Assembly (NCBI GenBank): GCA_032716605.1
Contig: CM064512.1
Location: forward strand, 25,863,701 to 25,927,700
Reading direction: 5' to 3'
Origin: Paralithodes platypus
Taxonomy: Eukaryota > Arthropoda > Malacostraca > Decapoda > Lithodidae
DNA length: 64,000 nucleotides
Shown: positions 41,263 through 52,912 of the stretch, piece by piece
Layout: each line of letters starts with the position of its first letter
How positions within the stretch are numbered: the first letter of the stretch is position 1
Position numbers and translations under genes: made by a program
The notes under the pieces: generated by a model
What the model was told of the DNA's origin: nothing
What the model saw: only the letters and a program-made list of their open reading frames with translations
Database searches by the model: none

Positions 41263-42690
41263 ATGAACTTTAGCCCAACCTCGGAGTCCCCAGGGGGTGG
41301 GACCATAAATGCCCCCACGCCCGCCCGACCTTCCCCTGACGACCCCACAAAACTACCTGGACCTCGGCATGTTACTCTTTCTATTAATTTCTGCAACATT
41401 TGCGGACTTTCCTCTAATTTTCACTCTGTTGAACACCATCTCTCCTCCTACAAACCTGATCTTCTATTCCTCACCGAAACTTAGGTGTCTGTAGCAACAT
41501 CCAGCAGCCCCTTCTCTGTATCCTCCTACTTTCTCTATCCTAGTTTCAAAGCCAAAGGCGGATGTTGTGCATATGTGCACAACAAACTCACTTGCTCTTG
41601 TGTTCCCGATTTCGACTCCTCTGAATTCTCAACTTTATGGCTCAAACTTTCCTGTCATGCTCTTACTAAATATTTCTGTGCTGTCTATCTTTCCCCTAAC
41701 TCTACCAACGTTCCCTAATTCTTTGACTATCTAAACTCTACAGTGGAACACATTCTATCCATTTCTTCTTTCTCAGAACTCTCCATCTTAGGAGATTTCA
41801 ACGTTCACCACCGCCAATGGCTCTCCTCTCACATTACTGATCCATCTGGTGAACAAGCCTATGTCTTTTCTATTCTAAATGACCTAGAGCAGTTAGTTCA
41901 GCAACCCACCCATATTCCGGATCGCCACGGAGATCAGCCCAACATTCTTGACTTGTTTCAAAACTTCTAACCCTTCTTCTTATACTGTCGATCTTTTCTC
42001 TCCTTTGGGCTCCTCCGGCCATAAGCTTATTTCTGTCACCTGTCCTATCTCTCCAGTACGGCCACCCGATCCTCCTAGCCAGCGGCACTTGTGGCACTCT
42101 GGCGCTGCCGAATGGGAGGCTCTCCGGCAGTACTTCTTTGATTTCCCATGGAATGATTTCTGCTTCCGTGGCCGGGGACCCTCGGAGAGTGCTGAACGCA
42201 TTACCGAGGTATTCCTATCGGGCATGGAAGCATACATTCCATTCTCTTTCTCTCAGACTAATGCTAATAAATATTGGTTAATTCACGCCTGTTCTACTGC
42301 TGCCCGCAATAAGGAGGAAGCATTCAAACAGTACCGACGCCTTAAAACTCAAGACACTCATTCTTCCTATGTTTCAGCCCGGAATCAAGCCAAATCTGTT
42401 CTTCGACTTGCCAAACACTCTTGCATCAATAATAAATGCACTGAACTATCCAACTCTATCTCTTCCCAAGCTTTCTGGCATCTAGCCAAAAACCTCTCCA
42501 ACAATTGCTCTTCCTCGTCTTTCCCTCCCCTTTCCCACTCTGATGACACAACTATCACTTCTTCCTCTGACAAAGCTAAACTCTTCGCTCAAACTTTTGC
42601 TAGAAACTCCACGTTGGATGATTCCGATGCTATTCCTCCTTCTCCACCCTCCTCTCTCTTACTTATGCCTAATATCCTAATCTCTTCTAA
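41263..42690 (+). pseudogene. LINE A endonuclease region and linker
   Basis: APE-type endonuclease that would nick the target DNA. The ATG at 41263 opens a proline-rich leader. Motifs follow in order: NICGLSSNFHSVEHHL, DLLFLTET with the catalytic glutamate followed at once by a stop, CCAYVHNKL, CAVYLSPNS, a stop near 41716, [13 protein letters not shown] with the Asp-Phe-Asn pair, [10 protein letters not shown], then after a frame change GSSGHKLISV in place of the usual SDH. A linker of about 200 residues rich in Trp, Arg and Ser follows (WEALRQYFFDFPWNDFC, ARNQAKSVLRLAKHSC, INNKCTELSNSISSQAFWHL). Two stops and one shift disable it. Helper or ORF1 protein was not seen. Confidence 0.8.
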
Positions 42691-42692
42691 AG

Positions 42693-44221
42693 ATGTACAT
42701 TTCTACCCTCTCTGGGCTTAATACTAAGAAGACGTACGGTCCGGACGGTGTTCCTCCTGTTGTATTAAAAAACTGTGCTTCCGTGCTGACTCCCTGCCTA
42801 GGCAAACTCTTTCGTCTCTGTCTATCCTCTAACGTCTTCCCTTCATGCTGGAAGTTTGCTCTCATTCAACCTGTCCCAAAGAAGGGTGACCGCTCTCAAC
42901 CCTCCAACTATCGTCCAATTGCTCTCATCTCTTGTATTTCAAAAGTTTTTGAAACTATTCTTGCTTCCAAATTCCTTAAGCATTTCTCTTCTCATAATCT
43001 GCTCTCAGATCGCCAGTATGGCTACCTTAAGGGACGCTCTACTGGTGATCTTCTTTCTTATCTTACTAACTCTTGGTCATCCTCCTTTCGGGACTTCAGT
43101 GAGACTTTTTCTATTGCACTAGACATATTGAAAGCCTTCGATAGAGTCTGGCACAAATCTTTAATTTCTAAACTACCCTCCTTCGGTTTCTATCCCTCCA
43201 TCTGTGCCTTTGTCTCTAATTTCCTTTCCGGCCGTTCCATAGCTGCGGTTGTGGACGGCCATCGCTAACTTCCTCACCCTATAAACTCCGATATTCCTCA
43301 GGGCTCTGTCCTATCTCCTATTCTCTTTCTAATTTTCATAAATGATCTCAACTGTACCTCAATTCCCATCCATTCATACGCAGATGACTAACCTTACACT
43401 ACTCCATTACTTTTTCAGAACGCCCAAGCCAGCAATTTCTCAACTACAAACGGAATGAAGCCATAAAACACTTAAATTCTGATCTAACTACTATCGCCAA
43501 TTGGGGCAGAGAAAACCTTGTTACCTTTAATGCTTCCAAAACCCAATTTCTCCATCTATCTACCCGTCAGGAACTCCCAGCGGACTATCCTTTATTCTTC
43601 AACAATACAAAAATCAATCCTTCATCTTCTCTCAATATTCTTGGTGTCTCTATTTCTTCTGCTCTCAGTTGGAAGGACCATATTACCAGTCTTGCTAAGG
43701 CAGCCTCCCAGAAGCTGGGTGTGCTCAACCGCCTTAGGGGGTTCTTTACCCCTGCACAGCTTCTTGCTCTGTACAGGGGCACAGTGCGTCCTTGTATTGA
43801 GTATTGTTCACATGTGTGGGGAGGTTTCTCTCACACTGCTCTCCTAGACAAACTTGAAAGGAAGGCCTTTCGTATCATTAACTCCCGTCCAATCACCAAC
43901 TCTCTGCAATCTCTCTCACTCCGCCGCAATGTTTCATCTCTCTCGCTCTTCTATCGCTACTATAATAATCAGTGTTCCTCAGAGCTTTCCCAGTGTATAC
44001 CACCTCCTCTACGTAGGGCACGTGGTACCCGTCTTGCAACACAATCCCACCCCTACTCTGTGCAACTCTCCAACCCAAGAGTGAAACGTTACTCTCAAAC
44101 TTTCTTCTATTTAACAGCTGAGCTCTGGAACTCTCTCCCAGAATCAGTCTTTCCCTCTTCCTATGACTTAAATTGCTTCAAACTCCGTGTGTCCAGCGAT
44201 TTTGGCTCGAACGTCCCTTGA
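42693..44221 (+). pseudogene. LINE A reverse transcriptase, frameshifted
   Basis: TYGPDGVPPVVLKNC starts the fingers, followed by QPVPKKGDRSQPSNYRPIAL, YGYLKGRSTGDLLSYL, LDILKAFDRVWH and a stop at 43266-43268. In the same frame PQGSVLSPILFLIFINDL and SYADD follow, the YADD box being directly succeeded by a stop. A change of frame by 43721 restores the thumb and tail: LGVLNRLRGFF, in another frame, PAQLLALYRGTVRPCIEYCS, AFRIINSRPITNSLQSLS and AELWNSLPESVF. The alignment to the open copy at 3155-4525 is close along its entire length. Catalytic motifs are recognisable but the protein is interrupted. Confidence 0.85.
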
Positions 44222-44429
44222 TTTTGGCCCTGTCACTCTTTCAACTATGGGGGTGGCACTCGCTATAGGCAGTTCTGCCTTTTGCCTCCCTCACTCACAT
44301 AAAACCTTAAAAAGTAAAAATTACAGAGTATACACCACTGTTGTCCATACATTTACATGTGTCAACACTGCATAAATTAGCAATTGACTCTCTATACTAA
44401 CACAATATAGGACTGCTGCAATTATCAAT

Positions 44430-44648
44430 TTAACCCTTTAAATTAAGTACTGGCGACGTCTTTTTAACTTTATTGAGGCTACTTTTAGACGACTGTATTA
44501 AGTTTAAAAAGGGCCTCCAGTAATTATCAGGCTTCGAACTATCTCTTTCAACTCTTTATACTACCAAAGATCCTTCTTAAGCTGCACACACTAGTCTAAA
44601 AATAGCTAACTATAATTAAAAAGACGTTGTCGGTACAGAAGGGGTTAA
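44430..44648. mobile_element. TTAA MITE, family P, copy b
   Basis: TTAACCCTTTAAATTAAGTA at the left, with GGCGACGTC just inside, and CGGTACAGAAGGGGTTAA at the right. Confidence 0.8.
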
Positions 44649-45524
44649 TCAACAATTATTGACTCATATACAGCAAGACACTAGGTACTGTAAGGTAGAC
44701 TAGGATAGGTTAAACAAAGTTAGGTTAGATATACCTATATTAGTGGTGCCAAAATATACTGTCACACTCAAAATCTGCCCTCATTATAATATTATATACC
44801 GCACTTCTTAAGAGGGAACACTACTCTGTATTGATATGTAACGTACACCACCTTCAATCTATAAATCCCTCCTACTGAATATGTAAACTATATTTAAGGT
44901 GTATATATATGTTTTGTTACAGTATTTATTATGAAAGTATGCCAAGTGGTAAAGGTGGTAAAATCCTATGAAATATACTTATGTCGAAGCTGTTCCATGA
45001 AACGGTTTTATTTTTCCCAATCCCCTCTCCAAATGTTTTGTATTTATTTGTTTTATAATAGCTTTAGATGGATCAACATAATGTAAGTTTCTCTGTAATT
45101 TTCAGGATTTATCACAAATGTTGTTGAAGATATTATGACTCACGGTTTTGGACACATATTTCTAGCGTTACATGACTAAGAGCTCCATCTTGATTTTATA
45201 TAAGTAACATAAATCAAAATGGAACACTTGCCCTCGCCACCTCGCCGTAACATCTCCATAATATTGGTATTACCGACACAAAGAAACGCTGGAAAACACC
45301 TGGTTCAATTTCAATACAGGGGAAACGGCCCTTCAATTTGCTATCGGACTACCATCGAAATCTTGTTTAGAAAACTGCATTGTGTGCAAAGAAAAGCCTT
45401 TGGTCACTTGGTGTAGTTGGCGAGTTACATAGTTGTTTGTAGGGGCTTTGTTGTGTTGCAGTTGTACTTTGGTACATGGTGTTCTGTGGTGGTGTTGGTA
45501 GTGATTTTGTCTTATCAATGTTTA
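44649..45524. other. AT-rich sequence, no gene recognised
   Basis: No motif on either strand. A short frame at 45219-45416 shows nothing familiar. Confidence 0.45.
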
Positions 45525-46073
45525 TGAAAGAGACAAAAGGCAAAGCTGCCTGTAACAAGTGTCTCCCCCAATGTTGAAAACAAGTGAAATATCTATTTTA
45601 AACGTGTGTGCATTTTTTGTGCCTATGTTGTGTAGTGGAAAGAAGTATGGTGCGCTTATTTAGTGTAGTGAAAATATCAGAAACAGTGAGGAAATCCATA
45701 GGTATTTACCTGTTCGATTGGTGTCTACAATCTCCTCAAAGTATGCATTGATGATGTAGTTGTGTTATGATTTTGGGTTGTGGGATATTCTGATGATGAT
45801 CAGAGCTGCTTTCTTGGGATGTTGCACTGTTGTTGGAGGACAAATTGTGTTGTATTGTGATGGTGTTTGGAGTGACTTTGATTTAGTGGTTTTATGAAGG
45901 TTTTTAGTAGTGGTATTTGTTGTAGTTGTTGGTATATACAGTATAGTGGTGTAGGGAGTTGTACTGTATCGCTCCGGTTAAGTATAGTTTGCTTTGTTGT
46001 TCTGTAGTGTTTTGGTTTACTTTGAAGTTGTACGTATGTTGTAATTTTGTGGTAATGCCCTGGTACAACGGTG
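45525..46073 (-). mobile_element. Probable LINE 3' relic
   Basis: At 45525-45590 the complement reads ACATTGGGGGAGACACTTG, then AGGCAGCTTTGCCTTTTGTCTC, the 3' UTR hallmark of LINE family A in a diverged form. Upstream on the minus strand, frames near 45904-46073 contain a tail-like GAIQYNSLHHYTV, reminiscent of the LWNSLP tail. The assignment of the middle part is weak. Confidence 0.4.
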
Positions 46074-46294
46074 TTAACCCTTTCTGTACCGGCAACGTCT
46101 TTTTAATTTTATTCTAGCTATACTTAGACGATTATGTGCAGCATAGTATATGAAGCATCTGTGGTAGTAAAGAGGGTTAACTGAGATAGTTCGAAGCCTG
46201 TTAACTGCTGGAAAAGTCATCTTAATCTTAATACAATTGTCTAATAATAGCTGGCACAAATATAAAAGAACGTCACCTGCACTGCAAAGGTCAA
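46074..46294. mobile_element. TTAA MITE, family P, copy c
   Basis: TTAACCCTTTCTGTACCGGC at the left; the right end is decayed (CACCTGCACTGCAAAGGTCAA). Confidence 0.75.
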
Positions 46295-46374
46295 TGGATG
46301 GGTCTGTTTTTCCGAGATCGGAGTAACAGAGGACCCATGTGTCAATGGCAATGTGGTAATGTGGGAAATTTGTA

Positions 46375-46680
46375 TTTGCTGGTGATTGAAATGAGTATGC
46401 CAATGTCGGGATTACCACACTGTCATGCAAGGACTTCTTTACTTCAATGCTGTCCACCCTATTTCTTGTAACTGCTTTCAGCGTTCCTATACAACCCTCC
46501 TCCCCTGTTGTACCCTCTCCCGAACTTCTTCATCAATACTCCCATATATACTCAATAAACTGCCCAAATACTTACATGAGTTGACATTCCCCATAGCCTG
46601 ACTGTTCAACCACACCTTCACACTCTGTGGCTGTACCCCTCCCAAAGACCACAAATTTACTCTTCCCCGTGTAAATATAT
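46375..46680 (-). pseudogene. RTE-like LINE fragment (family F), C-terminal reverse transcriptase region
   Basis: The minus strand reads VNLWSLGGVQPQSVKVWLN, CKYLGSLLSIYGSIDEEVRE and VQQGRRVV, one stop, then LKAVTRNRVDSIEVKKSLHD and SVVIPTLAYSF. The order of KYLGS, EEV..R...GRRV, VKK.L...VVPT is the thumb region that follows the catalytic domain in RTE-like LINEs. The related copy at 50655-51184 shows the continuation. Confidence 0.65.
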
Positions 46681-46724
46681 ATATAAATATATATATTGCA
46701 TGTAACAGTACCAAATTTAGGAAA

Positions 46725-47315
46725 CATGTCTGGACACTCGGAGCTTGAAGCAGTTTCAATTGTATGATGGAGGGAAGGACAGGTGGAGGCAAAGAGTTCA
46801 AGAGTTTGTTAATTTGTTGAGTGAATGACGGGGAGAATCAGTTCACTCTTTGGTTAGATAATTTTACAAAATAGGGGTTGCAATGGGTTGAAAGGCGGGT
46901 GCCACCTATTCTTCTTAACCCCTTTTATACCGGCGACGTCTTTTAAATTTCATTCAACCTATATGTTGACGATTTTGTGAGGTTTAAGAAGGATCTGTGG
47001 TATAAAATGGTTTAAGTGAGACAGTTTGAAGACAGCTTGTTAATTGCTTTGAAGGCCTTTATAAAACTGCATTAAATTGTGTAAATATAGCTAAATAAAA
47101 TTAAAACGACGTCACCGGTACAGAAAAGGTTAAAGGAGGAGGTATTCACTGAAAAAGCTTTAAATAACATTGATCATTGTAATATCAGGAGAGAGCGGGA
47201 TGCAACAATGTGGTGTGCTGAGAGGAATTGTTGACATTTAGTAAGAGGAGGTGAATTGATGAGACAATTTTGTTAATCATCTACCCTTTCGAGAAGTAGG
47301 AGTGGATAAACCTAC
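46725..47315 (-). mobile_element. LINE family A, 3' fragment, split by MITE P copy d
   Basis: The plus strand holds TGTCTGGACACTCGGAGCTTGAAGCAGTTT, the complement of the AAACTGCTTCAAGC word at the end of family A. It runs collinear with 58390-58730 up to TTTCGAGAAGTAGGAGTGG. No open frame is left. Confidence 0.65.
46915..47133. mobile_element. TTAA MITE, family P, copy d
   Basis: TTAACCCCTTTTATACCGGC to CACCGGTACAGAAAAGGTTAA, inside a LINE A fragment; the TTAA duplication is intact. Confidence 0.85.
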
Positions 47316-47348
47316 ACACATATGTATATATATGTGTATGTATATATA

Positions 47349-47606
<258 letters not shown>

Positions 47607-47792
47607 TTTCCAGATTAAAACATACCAAAATAAGTATATGCACTAATGGTTTATGTGTGTGTGGAGGGCAGAACATTTTCGAACGAGATATTCAACATTT
47701 GTGTTTAGCCTTCCATTGGAGGGTTATGGATTTCCTACCGGATTTGCTGCTCCGTTGGCCTCGTAACGGGTCACGGCTGAATGATCGAATAA
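47607..47792. other. Short spacer
   Basis: Nothing recognised. Confidence 0.4.
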
Positions 47793-47794
47793 AC

Positions 47795-47860
47795 AAACCC
47801 GGGACCCGCTCCTACAAACCCGGGACCCGCTCCTACAAACCCGGGACCCGCTCCTACAAA
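47795..47860. repeat. 21-bp GC-rich minisatellite, three units
   Basis: Unit ACAAACCCGGGACCCGCTCC plus T, three times, followed by ACAAA where MITE P copy e begins. The GC content contrasts sharply with the surroundings. Confidence 0.95.
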
Positions 47861-48082
47861 CCCCTTCTGTACCGGCGACGTCTGTTTATATACAGTATGA
47901 TTACTGCTACAATTAGTCGCTTTTAAGAAGCTTAGGAGGGATGCATGTTAGCTAAAAGGATACATTTAGATAGTCTGTAGCCAATTAATTGGTAGACGTC
48001 ATTCCTCAGATGAATATAATCGTCTAATCTAATCGTTGCGAGAATATATTGAAAAGGATGTCACCGGTACTGAATGGGTTAA
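47859..48082. mobile_element. TTAA MITE, family P, copy e
   Basis: CCCCTTCTGTACCGGCGACG at 47861 and CACCGGTACTGAATGGGTTAA at the right. The left TTAA has been replaced by the end of the 21-bp minisatellite (CAAA). Confidence 0.8.
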
Positions 48083-49103
48083 CCTTTTGTTGTTAAATCA
48101 CTGCAGATCAAATCCCTGGTTGTGCGGCTGTATGGTTTTAGTGTGAAAAGCTCCATATACAGTATTTACTTGTAGTATGTTGTCAATGGAAACATTATAT
48201 ATATTGTATGTCTGTATAAGATTAAAAGAAGTAAGTGAACATTTAATATGCCTTAGCTTAACTAATTATATTGCATAATACCTTTTGACAGTAGTCATAT
48301 GCATCGTGCTTATAAAACTCTAATTGAACACAAAGCATAACAACATGAGAGGAATATGCGTGGGTGTTTACATTAAGACTGGTATGACTAGGTCTTATTG
48401 GAGAACAAAATAGCCATAGAAGAATTAAATATCTATATTAATGAAATGGTCTACAGACATAAGCCCTTACAGTACCATGGGGTATTTGTTCATTATATTA
48501 TGGCTAACAGTAATCGATTTCATTCGGTTTACACAGTTTGAACTTTGCTTATTGGTTTAACCGTCAGTAAAGTGACGTCTGTTTTTACTATATTTTATAT
48601 GGACTGTAGTTAAACGAGTGGCATTAATTTACAGAAACGGTATTAAAATTAATGACTGAAAACTACCTGTAGCCATTCCTTCACTTCAAGGAGAGTTGAA
48701 TGTTGCATTATGGCAAGCACTAGACGAGTTTACTTAACTTTATCTTAACTTTTGTGAGCATAGGTTATTAAAAGAGACAAACAGCCTCGATGGGTAGCTG
48801 GATCTGCTGTTGGTTGCTTGACTTCCTTTGAACACACCCTCTGTACTCTCTCGATAATGAGTACTTGAATTTAACAGCCATGACATTTGAGCGGCATTTG
48901 GTTTATTGTTATTCGCTAACAAGGTAAACAAATATATCTTTAGCAGGTTATAATATCATATCCAAGTATGGCAGTGATATGGTTTGTATTGGTTTGTGCT
49001 AGTAACTAACATTATGTTTATGTATGTGGGTGTATGCATGTGAATGTGGTAGCGTGTATGTTTATCATTTTACTACAATAAACATTAGCAATAATTAAGA
49101 CAG
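48083..49103. other. AT-rich sequence; possible decayed MITE P at 48557
   Basis: TTAACCGTCAGTAAAGTGACG then TCTGTTTTTAC at 48557-48595 resembles the left end of family P, but no matching right end was found. The rest shows nothing. Confidence 0.4.
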
Positions 49104-49262
49104 CGAGCCGTGGCATAGCCAGTGGTTCGTTGGCTGCTGATCAAAGGGCCGGCGGATCGAGCCCGCACTGTCATGATGTTATTAGTACAAACGCCCAATA
49201 ATCATGGCCACCCCTTCTCGGAAGTTACGGCGTCCGGTAAAATAAGATAAATAAATAAATAC
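49104..49262 (+). mobile_element. tRNA-derived SINE with GGCGTCCGG tail
   Basis: Head GAGCCGTGGCATAGCCAGTGG (A box region), a B box-like GGATCGAGCCC at 49153, a unique body, and the tail GGCCACCCCTTCTCGGAAG, TTACGGCGTCCGG, then (ATAA)n. The head is like 13190 and the tail like 61790-61842. Confidence 0.72.
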
Positions 49263-49364
49263 AGTAAATAAATAACTGTGGTGGTATATTAACTTGTACC
49301 CAGTAGGTTACTATTGTAAATTATGTCATAACTAAGTTAAGGGAGTGGGTGACATTTATTTGTT

Positions 49365-49670
49365 TTTGTATCCATTTATGTTGTTATTATATTTGTCTTC
49401 TCCTCGTTAGGCTTACATCAAGCTTTAAACAACAAATCAACTTCGCCATTTGAGTTGAATTTGTACATTTTCAGTAGAAAATTTCCCAACCGAAGGGCAC
49501 TTCCTCCAAAAATACAGGTTCTCTATCGCTCGCCAGGATAAAAAGTCGACACCTAAATGGTACAAGAGGTCTTAATATTGACAAAGAAATGGGGCTTAAC
49601 ATCTTAATATCGACAGACTAATGGGTCGAACGTCTTATAATCTCATATGTAGTGGGGAAAACACATAAGC
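49365..49670 (+). repeat. Dispersed repeat R, copy 6
   Basis: TTCTCCTCGTTAGGCTTACATCAAGC, CCGAAGGGCACTTCCTCC, CTCTATCGCTCGCCAGG, TCGACACCTAAATGG, AGGTCTTAATATTGACAAAG and repeated AATGGGGC-type words. Confidence 0.7.
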
Positions 49671-50290
49671 TTAAATGGCCACATGTTGCACTTTGTGAAA
49701 GTGAAGGTACCGATATTCCAAATTTATTAAGAGGCCAACGCACTGTCTAATATACGCGTGAAACAGCATAACTATACATAGCAACATATAACACATCAGC
49801 TTGGCTAGGGAGGGACAACAGTACACCTTTATTTCAAACAAGGTGGCCATTTTTACTCACACGGTAATGTTTATATTTATATACCTAATAACACTGTAGG
49901 TAAGATGCAATACCTGGAGTGCAACACAAATAACAAACAATATGTCTAGCCTAAGGAGGTAATCCAGACCAGGACCAGATGTTTTTATACTAGTGTACTG
50001 GCAATGACATTCTTGTTTAACATATTTCCTAGATATACCTGTACTGGAACATTCGTCAGTAGAATTACCATACAGGTATTTAAACCCTCAGTCACACCTT
50101 ATAGTCTATGTTTGCATCTTCCATGTATGTGCCATTATTGGTGGATGGAATTAGGATTGTACCAGTGCGTGCAGGCATGTAAGTGTGTCATCTAATAATT
50201 ATAATGTCCTCCAACCATTAGGAGTTTCATTAGACTAGACACTCACCATTTCTGCTACCCTCCCTCTCCTATCATCATCCCCAACTGCCT
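49671..50290. other. AT-rich sequence, no gene recognised
   Basis: No motif on either strand. Confidence 0.45.
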
Positions 50291-50639
50291 CCCCTCCAAC
50301 AGTATATATATATATATATATATATATTGTTATGACCCTGACAGCCATGAAGCAGTTGGCTCGCTTGACCAGAGTGGTAACAGTGAGTTTTTATGATTCT
50401 AAAATCTATGGTAGAATTTTAGCTGTCTGTTGTTGCTTGCTTTCCTTTCGCTTCAAGTAAATCACACAGCTCAAAATTGATGTACTAGTCATAAAGGAAG
50501 CTTAGCTAGATAAATTATAAGTTCCAGAATCACTTTAAGATAATATTTAATTTACTAATGATTATTTAGATTAATTATGATTAGTGGGATTATTTATAAT
50601 TAATTATGATTAATTATTATATTATATATTATTACTATT

Positions 50640-51607
50640 ATTAGGAGTGGAGGTATGGAAATGGAGGTAAAACAGAGAGTGTGTGAAGGAAGGAAGGTTT
50701 TCGGAGCAATGGGAAGTATGTGGAAGACGAGAAATCTCGGAATGAAAGTAAAAAGTGCACTGTATCAAGGAAATGTTGTGCCAACAGTGATGTATGGGGC
50801 TGAAACATGGGCTCTGAAGAAAAAGGAGAAAGAAAGCTGGATGTGATGGAGATGAGCTGCTTGAGGAGTATGTGTGGAGTTACTCGTAGAGACGGATTGA
50901 GGAATGAAGAGATACATTGGTGAGTGGGGCAGCAGGAACATTTGTCAGCCAGAGTGGACAGAAGGGTGCTGAGCTGGTATGGTCATGTTGAACGAATGGG
51001 AGATGAAAGGCTTACAAAGAGAATATGTGAGTCAGATACAAGGGGAGATAGAAGGGCAGGAACACCCCGATTGAGATGGAGAGACTGTGTAAGAAAGGCT
51101 TTGGATGATAGAGGAATGACTATAGATCAGGCAAAGGAAGTGGTAATAAACAGGAATGAATGGAGAATGCTTGTGAAGAGTTGAGTGAACATGTGGTCAT
51201 TTGGGAGAAGGGGTCGGGTGCAAGTTGGACTAGATAATAGTCCATCAGGCGCCTGGCCCGGGGAGACGATTAATATGAAGGGTGCGCCTGGAAGTGTGGT
51301 GGGCGGGCTTGTGGCTTTGGCTCCGCTGCATGTCTGCCTGCCGAGATCGGAGCCTCTCCGGATGGTCGGGGCCCGGGGGAGTGCTGGTGATCCTGGTCTC
51401 TGGGTCTTCTCCTGGATGACCTAGATGTGTGTGAATTTGTGTTTTTATCCGTATTTGTTCGTTGTTTTATGTTGTTTTGGGTTTTCCCTGTTCTTGCTCT
51501 GTCTTGAGACGGCCACCCCCAAGAAAAACAAAATAATAATAATAATAAAATTGAATAAAATAGAAAATAAAAATAAAAATAGGGAAAAAAATGGGGATTG
51601 AGCATAT
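50640..51607 (+). mobile_element. RTE-like LINE (family F), 5'-truncated
   Basis: The coding remnant (50655-51184) is followed by a 3' region ending TAGATGTGTGTGAATTT, TTGTTCGTTGTT, TCTGTCTTGAGACGGCCACC and an A-rich tail with AATAAAA words. The same 3' region recurs at 59855-60046. Confidence 0.7.
50655..51184 (+). pseudogene. RTE-like LINE, C-terminal coding remnant
   Basis: Two frames. First: EVKQRVCEGRKVFGAMGSM, KSALYQGNVVPTVMYGAETW; the frame is lost near 50840. Then, in another frame, DVMEMSCLRSMCGVTRRDGL, a stop, VDRRVLSWYGHVERMGDERL, TPRLRWRDCVRKALDDRG and VVINRNEWRMLV before the stop at 51184. This RRVLxWYGHVERM tail is one I recall from many arthropod and mollusc LINEs of RTE type. 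The catalytic domain is missing, so it cannot work. Similar to 46375-46680. Confidence 0.75.
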
Positions 51608-52848
51608 AGATAGATAGATTGATTGATTATTTATTATGATGATTTATTCAGAACGGTTTCCGCCGCCAACGGGTTAAGATCAAAATAAGATGGAGATTAT
51701 TTATTACAAAGTATTATTTCGTAAGTATTTAGATATTTCTTATTTACCTGGATTATTCATTATTTATTATAAATAGTTATGGTTATTATCTTATTATTTT
51801 ATTATTCTTCATTTCAATGTCTTATTATAGACTTTACAAGTACCATTGAAGAAGGGAAGACATTAAAGTCACCAATTCAACAAGAATATATTATTAATAA
51901 AACCAATAAACAAAAAGATAACGTATGTACAAAACAAAGGATAATAAATAGAAAATCAATAAGGTCCAGGACGTACCGGTATATGATTGTCCGATCGTTC
52001 ACTGCTCGCTAGATTGCCCAATATCAAATAGTTTCAAGGCTTAATCAAGTATCACTATTGTTAATGGAAATTACAACAAGACTCATGGCAAGTTAATTAA
52101 GTATCAAAATATACTGTGCTTGACAAATTGATGAATACACAATTAGTTTCACTATTCTTTTATAAAGTCACCAACAAACCTTTCCATTGTTCCTATTAAC
52201 TTATTGTCTTTATTATAAGCATTATTAACCATTCTAGATTCACATAACAATATACAAACTAACACAAGGTGGCACGAAAGCTCACCTCACACACCTGGTA
52301 GTTATAACCTGTCGTAATGTAATTGCAAGACCACACCACGCATGTTAAGTACGGTATCTTAGAGTTACAATTCAAAGTTAAGTCAAGTTAAATAATTTCA
52401 GATAAACTGAACACCATTACCACTTTAATAATATAAAAATATAAATCTTATCTGTCAAAGCCATGTCCTGAACTACAGTATCTCCTCCATCGCCTCTCCT
52501 CACCCTCACGATCTCAGCCAAGTCAGGAATACAACTAACTTCCAAACACCAGTCTACCCCTGAATACACATTCTATTTGGTCTCTAGCGAATCAGCAAGC
52601 CCCATTATCATGACGTGATGGAAAGTTCCAGTCTTCGAGGTGCCGCTCATAATCATATTGCTTGTCTCGTGCCGGCGCCAATCAAACACCTCTTCCCCCC
52701 ACTCTTTCGACCCCTCCACACGAGCCGAAACCATCAAACAACTTTTTATGTCCAGAGGGGGTCCCGGGGGTCATGGTGGGGTGAGTGTAGAGGGCTTAAT
52801 TCCACCAACTGGGCAGTTTATGTCTTCAGACTGGTTGCTCCGTCTGTC

Positions 52849-52850
<2 letters not shown>
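51608..52850. other. AT-rich sequence, no gene recognised
   Basis: A short TAGATAGATAGATTGATTGATT tract follows the LINE tail. A frame at 52615-52850 has no recognisable motif and runs into (TA)n, so it is not called. Confidence 0.45.
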
Positions 52851-52851
<1 letters not shown>

Positions 52852-52905
<54 letters not shown>

Positions 52906-52912
52906 TGTATAC
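52852..52912. repeat. (TA)n microsatellite
   Basis: About 30 TA units ending TACTGTATAC. Confidence 0.95.

Larger units (their letters stand above)
41260..44330 (+). mobile_element. Jockey/CR1-type LINE (family A), longest copy
   Basis: Carries in order an APE-type endonuclease, a linker, a reverse transcriptase, the C-terminal tail and a 3' UTR (GGGGGTGGCACTCGC..AGGCAGTTCTGCC..CTCCCTCACTCACAT) shared with the other family A copies. The 5' segment also recurs as a fragment at 61276-61332. Coding sequence is broken by several stops and shifts, so the copy is inactive. Confidence 0.85.
50328..52851 (+). repeat. Candidate solo LTR (or unknown element) between (TA)n tracts, containing LINE F
   Basis: A (TA)n tract ends at 50327 and is followed by TGTTATGACCCTGACAGCC. 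At the other side CGTCTGTCACA ends at 52851 and is followed by (TA)n. TG..CA ends with identical simple-sequence flanks are just what the intact LTR element at 23381-32816 shows. Removing the LINE at 50640-51607 leaves about 1.55 kb, a length close to that of the intact LTR here, although the sequence is unrelated. No second copy is present for confirmation. Confidence 0.35.
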
